Source of the DNA: an uncultured Bacteroidales bacterium | Lineage (GTDB): Bacteria; Bacteroidota; Bacteroidia; Bacteroidales; P3 | DNA length: 34,951 nt | Direction of reading: 5' to 3' | NCBI GenBank assembly: GCA_947303735.1 | Contig: CAMYZD010000011.1 | Location: 1 to 34,951, forward strand | Shown here: positions 26,758 through 34,641 of the stretch, in pieces | Layout of the letters: each line of letters opens with the position of its first letter | Position numbering within the stretch: the stretch's first letter is position 1 | Position numbers and translations under genes: made by a program | Notes under the pieces: generated by a model | What the model was told of the DNA's origin: nothing | Seen by the model: the letters and a program-made list of their open reading frames with translations, nothing else | Databases searched by the model: none

Positions 26758-26824
26758 ATTTTTAGTTTAAGTGTTTTAAGGTTTAATCGTTTAGGTTTAA
26801 TATGTAACAGCTACTTTGTATTTA

Positions 26825-27394
26825 TTACTTCTTATTTCTTACTTTTCCTGTTGTGCGGACAGGGGCTTTCTCGGTTCGGAATATCAAGGAGGCAAAGAAG
26901 GTGATAATCACACTCATTACCGCCGAGCGGAAGGCTCCGATAAAAGCCCAGTCGCCAGCGGTGTATCTTGTTACCTGTTCCACGGCCAACTTGGCTTCTA
27001 CACTACTCTCCGCAGCCTCCATCATATTGATGCGTTGGTGGTTGTAGTAGTCCACTAACGAGGTGTTCAGCACTCCGCAGCGCAGCCACGTCCATAGTCC
27101 ATACACCACGGCACTCACCACTCCTATGCCTAAGCCTAGCAACATCAGCTCCTTCAGTGTCACCTTACCTTCGGGTAGCTGTTTGCGGTATTGGTAGCTC
27201 GACCAAAAGATTCCTACAGCCAACACCAGTTCGGTTATATAGTTTTCTGGCGACGGCATAGGCGACTTGGCTAGCCAGTCACGCAACAACATTACAACCG
27301 ACATCACTACCCCTGTCAACGCTCCGTCAATGAGGTAGGCTTTCCGGTAGTTGCCGTATATTGTTGATTCATATCGCCTAAATATCCTAGCCAT
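26825..27394 (-). CDS. DUF4199 membrane protein
   Basis: A 189-residue inner-membrane protein with about four hydrophobic segments (near 25-43, 52-66, 82-102 and 150-170) and a basic C-terminal tail. The pattern fits DUF4199, known mainly from Bacteroidota with no assigned function. It leads unit B, before a GT2 enzyme that also sits in the membrane. A -7 box lies 17 nt upstream. A role as partner of the glycosyltransferase, for example in lipid-linked sugar handling, is only a guess from linkage. Confidence 0.75.
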   Translation of the reverse strand: MARIFRRYESTIYGNYRKAYLIDGALTGVVMSVVMLLRDWLAKSPMPSPENYITELVLAVGIFWSSYQYRKQLPEGKVTLKELMLLGLGIGVVSAVVYGLWTWLRCGVLNTSLVDYYNHQRINMMEAAESSVEAKLAVEQVTRYTAGDWAFIGAFRSAVMSVIITFFASLIFRTEKAPVRTTGKVRNKK

Positions 27395-27411
27395 TCTTCT
27401 ATAATAAAATG

Positions 27412-27419
27412 CAAATATA
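27412..27419 (-). promoter_or_regulatory. -7 box of unit B (DUF4199 to kinase-RapZ)
   Basis: TATATTTG on the minus strand, 17 nt before the DUF4199 start; an A/T-rich run precedes it on the template and no clear -33 is seen. It probably drives the whole six-gene run down to 20163. Confidence 0.6.
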
Positions 27420-27477
27420 CATAAAAAAAACGAATTAGGTCATTTTTTATTGTACGAATGCTCGAATGTTTTCAATA

Positions 27478-28440
27478 CTATTTCCAGTATACAATCTCGT
27501 ACTCGATGTAATGGCCTTCTGGTCCAAGCAAACGATCGCTGATTGGCATGCCATGGGTATCGTAGAGCACACGCTGAGTCTGTTGGTATGGGTAAGGATT
27601 GTCACCGTAGGGGTGCCAGTGAGTTATTTGTTCTATCCACTTTCCGTCTGGTCGGCAGCGGATGACTACATCCCCCTCCTCTTCTAGGTCATAGTATTTG
27701 CCTATCATGCCGTTCAGTTTCCCCGCTGTGTCGTATTGATACACAATGGAGTCTTCAAACTCATAGTATGTTCCTGTGCGGTACGCCACTCTTCCGTTGG
27801 GGTGGTAATGGTAGTGCAACGAGGTGTGCGTCTCTGTCCAGTCGTCGACTTCATCCTGGTGCAGGAGATGCCCTAGGCTGTCAAATTGACGACGGAAGTA
27901 AGAGGTGTTTTGATATGTGGATGGACCATCGGGGTGGTCGAACCCGAACTGTCCGGTATGAAGATACGAGCAGTCCAACACTCCGTATTGGGGGTGAGTC
28001 TTGTAGGTGATGAGCTCGTAGATGTTTAGCGAGTTGGAGTCTCCGTTATCATAGTATTGTGTACTCTTCACCTGCCACACTATACCTTCAGGCGTATATT
28101 GTATGAGGGACACCACTGTTGGCACTGTGTCTCTACGCCAGTGTCCCTCCCAATCATAGTGATGCTCAAATCTGACATATTTGACTAGCTGCCCTTTCTC
28201 GTTATAGGTGAGCTGTATATCGGGCGACACGGGGTAGCCGTGGCGGTCGTACTCTTCTGTGGAGAGAAGTCTGCGCTCCATTGTGAGGGTGTCGTCAATA
28301 GTGTAGGTGCGCAGGATGTGTATGTGGTTGGTGTCGCGCTTGGGCATAAAGGGCATGTCGATGCTTGACCATTGTGACTGAGCATGAGAAGCTATTATAA
28401 CTAAAAGGTAAAAACTAAAAACTAAAAGGTGTTTCTTCAT
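27478..28440 (-). CDS. secreted protein with YD/YwqK-like repeats
   Basis: I cannot name the family. The 320-residue protein has a signal peptide (MKKHLLVFSFYLLVIIASHA before QSQW). The body shows repeated units of the Y(N/D)xxG type: YNEKGQLVKYVRF, YTPEGIVWQVK, YHPNGRVAYRTG, YDTAGKLNGMIG, CRPDGKWIEQI and YDTHGMPISD. These beta-hairpin repeats resemble RHS/YD and toxin-immunity YwqK repeats, which may bind sugars or act as surface modules. The ATG touches the TAA of the upstream glycosyltransferase, so it is co-transcribed. Its signal-peptide core is encoded by a short-period DNA repeat (see findings). No LPXTG or T9SS tail is seen. Confidence 0.65.
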   Translation of the reverse strand: MKKHLLVFSFYLLVIIASHAQSQWSSIDMPFMPKRDTNHIHILRTYTIDDTLTMERRLLSTEEYDRHGYPVSPDIQLTYNEKGQLVKYVRFEHHYDWEGHWRRDTVPTVVSLIQYTPEGIVWQVKSTQYYDNGDSNSLNIYELITYKTHPQYGVLDCSYLHTGQFGFDHPDGPSTYQNTSYFRRQFDSLGHLLHQDEVDDWTETHTSLHYHYHPNGRVAYRTGTYYEFEDSIVYQYDTAGKLNGMIGKYYDLEEEGDVVIRCRPDGKWIEQITHWHPYGDNPYPYQQTQRVLYDTHGMPISDRLLGPEGHYIEYEIVYWK

Positions 28441-29550
28441 TTAATTCTCAGTTACGATGAGTGATTTGATGTCGTGCATCGGGTCGGCAAGCTCAAGTAT
28501 GTGAATTCTGTACAGACGATTTTCTTCTGAAAAGTCTTTTTCCATCAGACGAGCAAGGGCTTCACATACCTCGTATGGCGTATCAGCCACCACGCAGGCT
28601 TTGGCAAGGGATGTGCCTTCCACCATCGGACTGTTTACTAGGCAGTGACGACCTTCGTATAGGGCGTTCATCAGCTTCAGTTTCACTCCTGTCGCCTGCC
28701 AGGTGAGCAGTAGGTTGACTTGTGCCTCTTGCAGTAGGCGGTGCATGGTTTTGTTGTCGGGGTTGGCCACCAATTGCACATTGGGGTGCTTTGCTATGGC
28801 TTGCTGCAGCTCCTCGTCCGGATTTCTTCCGGCCACAATAAATGGATAGGGGCAGCGGTCTACCACCTGTTCCAGGAGGTGGTGGACGGCATTGATATTC
28901 TCTGGCACAGAAAGGTTTCCATGGTATAGCACATAGTCTCCCTTTCCAGTGAGTGAGGTGACGGATGTGTGTCCGTGTGATGGCGGTAGCAGTTGCACAT
29001 CGCCACACCCTATGGCACGGAAATGGGCTGCATCAGTGTCCGAGATGGCTAGCACTCTAGTAGCCTTGCTCAACCACTGCTCATACTGGCGTAACTTGCA
29101 TGCCTCGATACGAAAGAAGAGGCGCTTCCACGGGCTCTTCTCCACAGCTGCGAGCGAGTTGTAGTAGTCGTGTTCCACGTTGTGAGCGCGGACTATAATT
29201 TGCCTCCCCTCTTCTGCCATTTTTTCTAGCATTAGACAGCAGTGCAATCCTTCTAGAAGTATGGGGTAACTGTCATGTCTTAGGCGTTTCAGCAAGGCTT
29301 CCGAGCATCGCGAAGCCACTATGTATGGACGTCGTTCCAACTGGTGGTGGAACCCCACCTCACGGGGGTAGTAGCACACCTCCTCACACCACTGTTCCAG
29401 TTCCTTAGCCTCATCTCTGCCATAGGTGTAGCAGTGCAGGTGTATTTTTACCCCAGCCTTCGAGAGTGCCACTATTCTGTAGTATACGTCAATCACTCCA
29501 CCGTAGTCAGCGGGCCAAGGAACGTTGAATGTGACGATATGAAGATGCAT
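28441..29550 (-). CDS. GT4-like glycosyltransferase
   Basis: A 369-residue soluble GT-B enzyme. The N-terminus MHLHIVTFNVPWPADYGGVIDVYYRIVALSKAG matches the usual acceptor-domain opening, with the Gly-Gly loop. The C-terminal half has GDYVLYHGNLSVPENINAVHHLLEQV and PFIVAGRNPD. The last sugar-nucleotide segment is GVKLKLMNALYEGRHCLVN followed by SPMVEG, a variant of the family EGxxxP region with EG retained. The substrate is unknown. It follows the metallo-hydrolase gene by 50 nt and abuts the YD-repeat gene. With the GT4 gene at 33481 and the GT2 gene at 25819, it makes three glycosyltransferases in 9 kb but no flippase or polymerase, so no full capsule locus is visible. Confidence 0.85.
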   Translation of the reverse strand: MHLHIVTFNVPWPADYGGVIDVYYRIVALSKAGVKIHLHCYTYGRDEAKELEQWCEEVCYYPREVGFHHQLERRPYIVASRCSEALLKRLRHDSYPILLEGLHCCLMLEKMAEEGRQIIVRAHNVEHDYYNSLAAVEKSPWKRLFFRIEACKLRQYEQWLSKATRVLAISDTDAAHFRAIGCGDVQLLPPSHGHTSVTSLTGKGDYVLYHGNLSVPENINAVHHLLEQVVDRCPYPFIVAGRNPDEELQQAIAKHPNVQLVANPDNKTMHRLLQEAQVNLLLTWQATGVKLKLMNALYEGRHCLVNSPMVEGTSLAKACVVADTPYEVCEALARLMEKDFSEENRLYRIHILELADPMHDIKSLIVTEN

Positions 29551-29600
29551 CTGATTCGTAATTGGTAATTAGTGATCGGCTACCCTACTCCTCCTACTTC

Positions 29601-30371
29601 TTAGTTTACAGAGATTCTCAGGCCGTCGTAGGCGATATGTACGTGCGGAGGCAACTCTTTCGACACCTCGGCATAGAATCCCATCTCATGGCTCACGTGG
29701 GTGATATAAGCTTCACGAGGTTTCACTTGGGCTATCACCTCTAGTGCTTCGGGTAAGCAGAAATGGGAGAAATGTTTCTCTTTTCGCAGAGCATTAACAA
29801 CTAGTGTGTCGGCTCCTTCTAGTTTATGCATTTCGCTCTCGGATATATAATTGGCATCAGTGATATAAACCAATTGTCCTATTCTATATCCTAGCACTGG
29901 CAGCAATTTGTGCATAGCCTTGATGGGAATAATCTCAACTCCTGCAGCAAGGAAAGGTTCGTCGCCCGAAAGCTCGTGGAAGTTTGCTTCGGGCAGTCCG
30001 GGAAATTCATGCGGGACAAAAATATAGTGGTAGTCGCGCTCTATTGCCACCCGCGCTTCGTGGTTGCAGTAGAGTTCCATCTTTTGTTTTTGTACGTAGT
30101 TGAATGAGCGTATGTCGTCCAGTCCTGCCACATGGTCTCGATGGGCATGGGTAATCAGGATGCTGTCGAGGTGCATCACCTTCTCCCTCAACATCTGCTC
30201 GCGGAAGTCGGGCCCTATGTCGATGAGAATGTTCTTGCCCTCGTCGGTAGTTATCAAGGCGGAAGTACGTAGATGTCGGTCGTGCCAATCGGTCGACTGG
30301 CAGACTGGGCATCTACATGCTACAACGGGTACCCCCATCGAAGTACCCGTCCCTAAAAAGGTCAGTTCCAT
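29601..30371 (-). CDS. PhnP-like MBL-fold metallo-hydrolase
   Basis: A 256-residue metallo-beta-lactamase-fold hydrolase. The start MELTFLGTGTSMGVPVVACRCPVC and the metal motif ITHAHRDHVAGLDDIR (HxHxDH) are typical of the PhnP/RNase-Z-like phosphodiesterases. CRCPVC with further Cys may form the extra zinc site known in PhnP. Later ligands appear in TDANY and THVSHEMG. The ORF-track start adds 21 residues that run through an intergenic repeat, so I take the inner ATG. PhnP cleaves cyclic ribose phosphates in phosphonate use, but no phn gene is near and the substrate here is open. Confidence 0.88.
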   Translation of the reverse strand: MELTFLGTGTSMGVPVVACRCPVCQSTDWHDRHLRTSALITTDEGKNILIDIGPDFREQMLREKVMHLDSILITHAHRDHVAGLDDIRSFNYVQKQKMELYCNHEARVAIERDYHYIFVPHEFPGLPEANFHELSGDEPFLAAGVEIIPIKAMHKLLPVLGYRIGQLVYITDANYISESEMHKLEGADTLVVNALRKEKHFSHFCLPEALEVIAQVKPREAYITHVSHEMGFYAEVSKELPPHVHIAYDGLRISVN

Positions 30372-30423
30372 CTTTAATATTAAATCTGAGTGACCAATGA
30401 CCTGTGAAACGAATGCGCTCGTG

Positions 30424-30463
30424 TCACTGATCACTGGTCACTATATCACTGATCACTATATCA
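30424..30463. repeat. short direct repeat TCACTGATCACT in the rprY-MBL spacer
   Basis: TCACTGATCACT occurs at 30424-30435 and 30446-30457, with TCACTATATCA overlapping both ends. Each copy contains the palindrome TGATCA. The pattern looks like replication slippage and lies in the 95-nt gap between rprY and the metallo-hydrolase gene. Confidence 0.7.
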
Positions 30464-30466
30464 AGT

Positions 30467-31162
30467 CTAGTCGTTTTTCACAGTCAATCTAAAGCCGACA
30501 CCGTGTACATTCACGATTTGCACCTTGGGATCCATCTTCAGGTATTTGCGCAGTTTGGTGATATATACGTCCATGCTGCGGGCGGCGAAATAGCTGTCGT
30601 CCTTCCAAATTTTCTGAAGGGTACTGGTGCGGTCGACCAATTGGTTGAAGTTCATAGCAAACATGCGGAGCAATTCGCTTTCCTTCATGGTCAGCCGTTG
30701 CACCGTCTCGCCGCAAGTGAGTGTCTGGTGGGCATAGTCGAACATCAGGTTGCCGATATGGAAGAGGTTCTTGTCGGGCTTGCCGTCATCAAACGACCGA
30801 CGTATGGTCGCATTCACACGGGCTAACAGTTCCTCCATACTGAACGGTTTGGTAACATAGTCGTCGGCACCGATTTCAAAACCTTTCAACTTGTCGGCCT
30901 CGAGGTTCTTGGCGGTGAGGAATATAATAGGGATGCGTTTGTCCACCCTACGTATCTCCTTGGCGACAGTAAATCCGTCCTTTACGGGCATCATGATGTC
31001 GAGGATGCAGGCATCCACATCATCGTTTTGATAAGAATCAAGGGCAGCCTGTCCGTCGACTGCCAGATAAACGGTGTATCCTTTCTGTGTCAGATAGGCT
31101 TTCAGGATGGTACCCAGATTAGGGTCATCCTCTGCAACGAGCAATTTTATACCTAGGTTCAT
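30467..31162 (-). CDS. rprY: OmpR-family response regulator RprY
   Basis: A 231-residue two-component regulator. The receiver domain (1-120) has the acidic pocket (Asp12, Asp13), the phospho-acceptor Asp55 in ACILDIMMP, Thr83 and Lys105. The C-terminal winged helix (about 135-228) has TMKESELLRMF and SMDVYITKLRKYLKMDPKV near the end. The combination matches RprY of Bacteroides and Porphyromonas, which has been tied to oxidative-stress genes there. The partner kinase RprX is usually adjacent; here it is missing and the upstream gene is a cyclophilin 17 nt away. It probably works with an unlinked kinase. Confidence 0.9.
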   Translation of the reverse strand: MNLGIKLLVAEDDPNLGTILKAYLTQKGYTVYLAVDGQAALDSYQNDDVDACILDIMMPVKDGFTVAKEIRRVDKRIPIIFLTAKNLEADKLKGFEIGADDYVTKPFSMEELLARVNATIRRSFDDGKPDKNLFHIGNLMFDYAHQTLTCGETVQRLTMKESELLRMFAMNFNQLVDRTSTLQKIWKDDSYFAARSMDVYITKLRKYLKMDPKVQIVNVHGVGFRLTVKND

Positions 31163-31179
31163 ATTATCAATGATTTTAT

Positions 31180-31635
31180 TTAGTCGTTAAGGATTTCTAT
31201 TTTTTCAATCAAGTCTCCGGCCCTTATCTGGTCAATCACCTCCAAACCCTCTTCCACACGGCCAAAACAGGTGTGAACTCCGTCCAGATGCTGGGTGTTT
31301 TCGCGATTGTGGCAGATGAAGAACTGGCTTCCGCCTGTGTCTTTACCTGCGTGAGCCATCGACAGCACTCCGCGGTCGTGGTACTGTTTTTCGGCATTGG
31401 TCTCGCATTTGATATGCCATCCGGGGCCGCCGGTGCCTACGCGTGGGTCGCCCAATTGGCGGCTATAAGGGCAGCCGCCCTGTATCACAAAACCCGGTAT
31501 TACGCGGTGGAAGTGCAATCCGTCGTAGAAACCCGATTGGGCTAGCTTGGCGAAATTTGCCACTGTGTTAGGAACCTCCTTCTCATATAGGACTGCTGTC
31601 ATGGTTCCTTTGGGAGTAATGATTTTCGCGTGCAT
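31180..31635 (-). CDS. cyclophilin-type peptidyl-prolyl isomerase
   Basis: A 151-residue cytoplasmic-type PPIase that speeds proline cis-trans isomerisation in protein folding. Family segments are [42 protein letters not shown] and a late [12 protein letters not shown]. The catalytic Arg of the HRV segment is present. I use the ATG at [10 protein letters not shown]; the ORF-track version adds 10 residues that look like leader. There is no signal peptide. It lies upstream of rprY with a 17-nt gap. The 205 nt to lepB contain an A/T-rich run, no strong promoter box and no other gene that I can see. Confidence 0.92.
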   Translation of the reverse strand: MHAKIITPKGTMTAVLYEKEVPNTVANFAKLAQSGFYDGLHFHRVIPGFVIQGGCPYSRQLGDPRVGTGGPGWHIKCETNAEKQYHDRGVLSMAHAGKDTGGSQFFICHNRENTQHLDGVHTCFGRVEEGLEVIDQIRAGDLIEKIEILND

Positions 31636-31840
31636 GTTCTTTCTGTTTTCTCTTTTAAGTATCACATTAACTTAAAAAATTGCAAAAAATTGTGTGAGAC
31701 CTCTAATTTTTTTTACTTAAATTGCCATTTTTTTCTTTTTCCCTCTCTGAAAAGCCCAATAATCAAGGCTCTCTTACTACCAATCAATTCGGTGCAGTTG
31801 GGTAATCATTAGACTCTCAGTCACTGTGCAGTTCTCCTGG

Positions 31841-33391
31841 CTACCATTTCGAGGCGTTAAGAAAAATGCGGTTCAGACGGGGTTTCCTATGGTCTTTGTC
31901 CCACGAGAAGACCACCATTCGGGCCTTGCCCACGATGTGGTCTTCGGGCACAAATCCCCAGTATCGGCTGTCGGCCGAGTTGTGGCGGTTGTCGCCCATC
32001 ATCCAGTAGTAGTCCATCTTGAAGGTGTAGGTGGTCGTCTCTTCGCCATTGATAAATATCTTTCCCTGGCGCACCTCCAGTGTGTTGCCTTCAAACACCT
32101 CTATCACCCGCTGATACAGGGGCAGGTTCTCCAACGTCAGGTTCACGGTTTCGCCCTTGGCGGGGATGTGGATGGGTCCAAAATTGTCCAAGGTCCAGTT
32201 ATATCCGTCGGCATGGGGGAAGAGCGGACGGTCGTCTTCATCGGCTGGGTGGATTACCTTCTCGACCGAAACCACGTCGGGTCGGGACTGCAGCTGCACT
32301 GCCATCTGTTCTGTCAGGGGTAATTGGTAGGAGGGCAACCCTGTGAACATCATAATTCCTAGGGCATTCTCATAATCTTCGTTCGACACGCCGACATTAT
32401 CCAATATCCTGCGTACGTTCAACCCGGGTGTGAAAGTCACATTGTAGGTATGTTGGCTCTCGGTGGGGAAAGGCAGTGCTTTACCATTGATATATACCGT
32501 CTGGTTCACAATTTCCAAGTCTTCGCCAGGCAGGCCGATGCAGCGTTTCACAAAGTTCTCGCGCTTGTCCACAGGACGTACCCTGATATGGTTCTCTACC
32601 ATCTGGTTGCCCACGGGCAGCCGTTTGGCATTCAGTACATTTTCTCTTCCCATTTCGCGCACCAGGTCGTGGTAGCTCATATTGCTCTGCCATGCTGTGC
32701 ACATCGTGTCGCCGTCGGGGTAGTTAAACACCACGGCATCCATTCTTTCCACCTTGCCCAGTCCAGGATAGCGGTGGTAGGGGCGCTTGATCCATTTCAA
32801 GTACGACTCGTGCTGTCCGCCCGAGAATGGCAGCACGTTGTGTACCAAGGGGAACGATAGCGGTGTCATGGCCATGCGGGGGCCGTAGGCCAACTTCGAT
32901 ACCATCAGGTAGTCGCCCGTCAGCAGCGATTTCTCCATCGAGCTTGAGGGGATGTTGTAGAATTCTACTATCATGCCTCTGATGATCACTGCAGCCACCA
33001 ATGCAAAGGCGAGGGCATCCAGCCAGTCGCGCAGCTCGCTCACCTTGTGAGCTTCCTCTTTGCGAGGATCATGGTATTCCATTTTGCTCAATCCCAGAAT
33101 GGGGAGGTAGCACCATGGAAATATCACTGCAAAAGTTTGCTCAAAGAAGTTATAGCGGTGGAACACTTTGGCCGTTTCCGTCACCATCAGCAGGAAGGTG
33201 AAGATATTGACCGCAGGCAATAGGAAGTATATATACCATTTCCAACTCTTGTTGCACACTTTAATCCATACCACAATATTATATATGGGTATGAGCGACA
33301 GCCAGGGCTTTACGCCCGCTTTCTTGAACACAAACCAAAGGCCGAACAGGCAGCCTACAAAGTACATAATCAGCAGAATGTTGTATATCAT
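31841..33391 (-). CDS. lepB: signal peptidase I with N-terminal membrane extension
   Basis: A 516-residue inner-membrane serine protease that removes signal peptides of exported proteins. The N-terminal 110 residues have three or so membrane segments of the DUF5684 type. A further membrane helix leads into IPSSSMEKSLLTGD, where Ser151 is the nucleophile, and FVKRCIGLPGED, where Lys282 is the general base. The closing GDNRHNSADSRYWG box is intact. Between boxes D and E there is a long insertion (about 310-440), common in Bacteroidota. It has no leader overlap; the gap to the GT4 gene upstream is 89 nt. A broad role follows, since several other genes here encode exported proteins. Confidence 0.93.
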   Translation of the reverse strand: MIYNILLIMYFVGCLFGLWFVFKKAGVKPWLSLIPIYNIVVWIKVCNKSWKWYIYFLLPAVNIFTFLLMVTETAKVFHRYNFFEQTFAVIFPWCYLPILGLSKMEYHDPRKEEAHKVSELRDWLDALAFALVAAVIIRGMIVEFYNIPSSSMEKSLLTGDYLMVSKLAYGPRMAMTPLSFPLVHNVLPFSGGQHESYLKWIKRPYHRYPGLGKVERMDAVVFNYPDGDTMCTAWQSNMSYHDLVREMGRENVLNAKRLPVGNQMVENHIRVRPVDKRENFVKRCIGLPGEDLEIVNQTVYINGKALPFPTESQHTYNVTFTPGLNVRRILDNVGVSNEDYENALGIMMFTGLPSYQLPLTEQMAVQLQSRPDVVSVEKVIHPADEDDRPLFPHADGYNWTLDNFGPIHIPAKGETVNLTLENLPLYQRVIEVFEGNTLEVRQGKIFINGEETTTYTFKMDYYWMMGDNRHNSADSRYWGFVPEDHIVGKARMVVFSWDKDHRKPRLNRIFLNASKW

Positions 33392-33480
33392 AGTAATTAA
33401 TTTAACTCCCCTATAACGCCCAACTCAAATAATTATTGCCTACTCCCCTAACAAAAATAGGCATCGACCAGTTTCCCACT

Positions 33481-34641
33481 TCATCCTATCGGCAGCACCT
33501 CGGCGACGTTGTCGGTCAGCAGGTGTTTCTCTTCTTCCCAGCAGAGTTCCTTTCGAGCCCTCTCAAATCGGCGGGCGCGCTCTTCCTGTGCCATAGTCTC
33601 CCACTCCTGCAAAGTCGCCATAATAGCGCTTGCAAGCCTTTCGAGGTAACGACCGTATGACTCTCCCTCCTTTACCTTGGGGCAAGGTCCTACGATAGAG
33701 CCGATGCCGTACTCTTCCAGCACCCGCCTTATTTCGGCAAAGCCTGTCGCCAGCAGTGGCACCCCTGCCTGGGCAAAGTCCCCTACCCTGTTGGGCAGGG
33801 CGCAGCGGTAGCTCATCCCCTTCTCCTCGAGCAGACACACGCCTAACGAAGCCTTGCCGGTCAACTCGTGCAGTTGTTTTGGGAGCATCCGTCCATAGAA
33901 GTGGATTTGGCTCGCCCAAGGCAGTGTGGCGGCATAGTCGCGCATCTCTTCCAGCAGGTCTCCATCGCCAGCCACCTCCAGTCGGCACTGGGGTAATAAT
34001 CTCATCACATCCACCATTTCTTTCACCCCACGGCCTATATTCACAGCCCCTTGATACAGCAGTATATAAGGCTTGTTATTTCTTGTATCGCTTGAGGGTA
34101 TTTGAGGAGCAAAAGAGGCACTCATAGGCAGGTTGCGCACCACCGTCATCTTCACACCGTAGCGACGACAATATTCGTCCGCCACCCCCTGACTCACCGT
34201 GAAGGCGGCATCTACGCGTGGCAGGCAGCGGCGTTCCACCCATGCCCACACTCTCCTTACCCGAGGCTTGTTCTCCAACTCTGGCACATCGGGAAACAGC
34301 TCGTGGGCATCAAAGAACAGTTTTTTGCGCCGCAGTCCCGCCGCCAGCCTACAGGCCAACAAGGTGTCGCTGTCGTTGGCATAGAAGGCGTCGGCAGGCA
34401 TGACAAGCAGGCGTATCAGCAACCGCAGGTTGTACTCGGCATAGAATGCCGCCGACCGCCTAAACATCAGCCGCATACGCACGCATCGGTAGTTGCGTGC
34501 CTCAAGAGCCTCGCTCGTAGGTAGTTTGCGGCCTACAAGGGTCACCTCGTATCTGGCTTCCTGTAGCGCGCGGCAACTGCGGTCCACCCGCTGGTCGGTC
34601 AGCAGGTCGTTGGTCACCGCCATGATGATTCGCTTTGCCAT
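33481..34641 (-). CDS. GT4 family glycosyltransferase
   Basis: A 386-residue GT-B enzyme. It starts MAKRIIMAVTNDLLTDQRVDRSCRALQEARYEVTLVGRK, typical of a polysaccharide or glycolipid transferase, and has FYANDSDTLLACRLAAGLRRKKLFFDAHELFPD. The C-terminal half shows PYILLYQGAVNIGRGVKEMVD and the nucleotide-binding SLGVCLLEEKGMSYRCALPNRVGDFAQAGVPLLA, where the usual E(x7)E is only partly kept (LEEKGMSY). The substrate is unknown. It leads unit C, and the spacer upstream contains repeats and a long inverted repeat rather than a clear promoter. Confidence 0.86.
   Translation of the reverse strand: MAKRIIMAVTNDLLTDQRVDRSCRALQEARYEVTLVGRKLPTSEALEARNYRCVRMRLMFRRSAAFYAEYNLRLLIRLLVMPADAFYANDSDTLLACRLAAGLRRKKLFFDAHELFPDVPELENKPRVRRVWAWVERRCLPRVDAAFTVSQGVADEYCRRYGVKMTVVRNLPMSASFAPQIPSSDTRNNKPYILLYQGAVNIGRGVKEMVDVMRLLPQCRLEVAGDGDLLEEMRDYAATLPWASQIHFYGRMLPKQLHELTGKASLGVCLLEEKGMSYRCALPNRVGDFAQAGVPLLATGFAEIRRVLEEYGIGSIVGPCPKVKEGESYGRYLERLASAIMATLQEWETMAQEERARRFERARKELCWEEEKHLLTDNVAEVLPIG

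Noticed and set aside
30372-30434. 21-codon N-terminal extension of the metallo-hydrolase
   Set aside because: Runs through the intergenic repeat; the family begins at MELTFLG.
31826-32323. 165-residue plus-strand ORF
   Set aside because: Antisense to the conserved C-terminus of lepB.
25819-34641. Capsule or exopolysaccharide locus
   Set aside because: Three glycosyltransferases are present but no flippase, polymerase, chain-length or sugar-nucleotide genes, and housekeeping genes lie between them.
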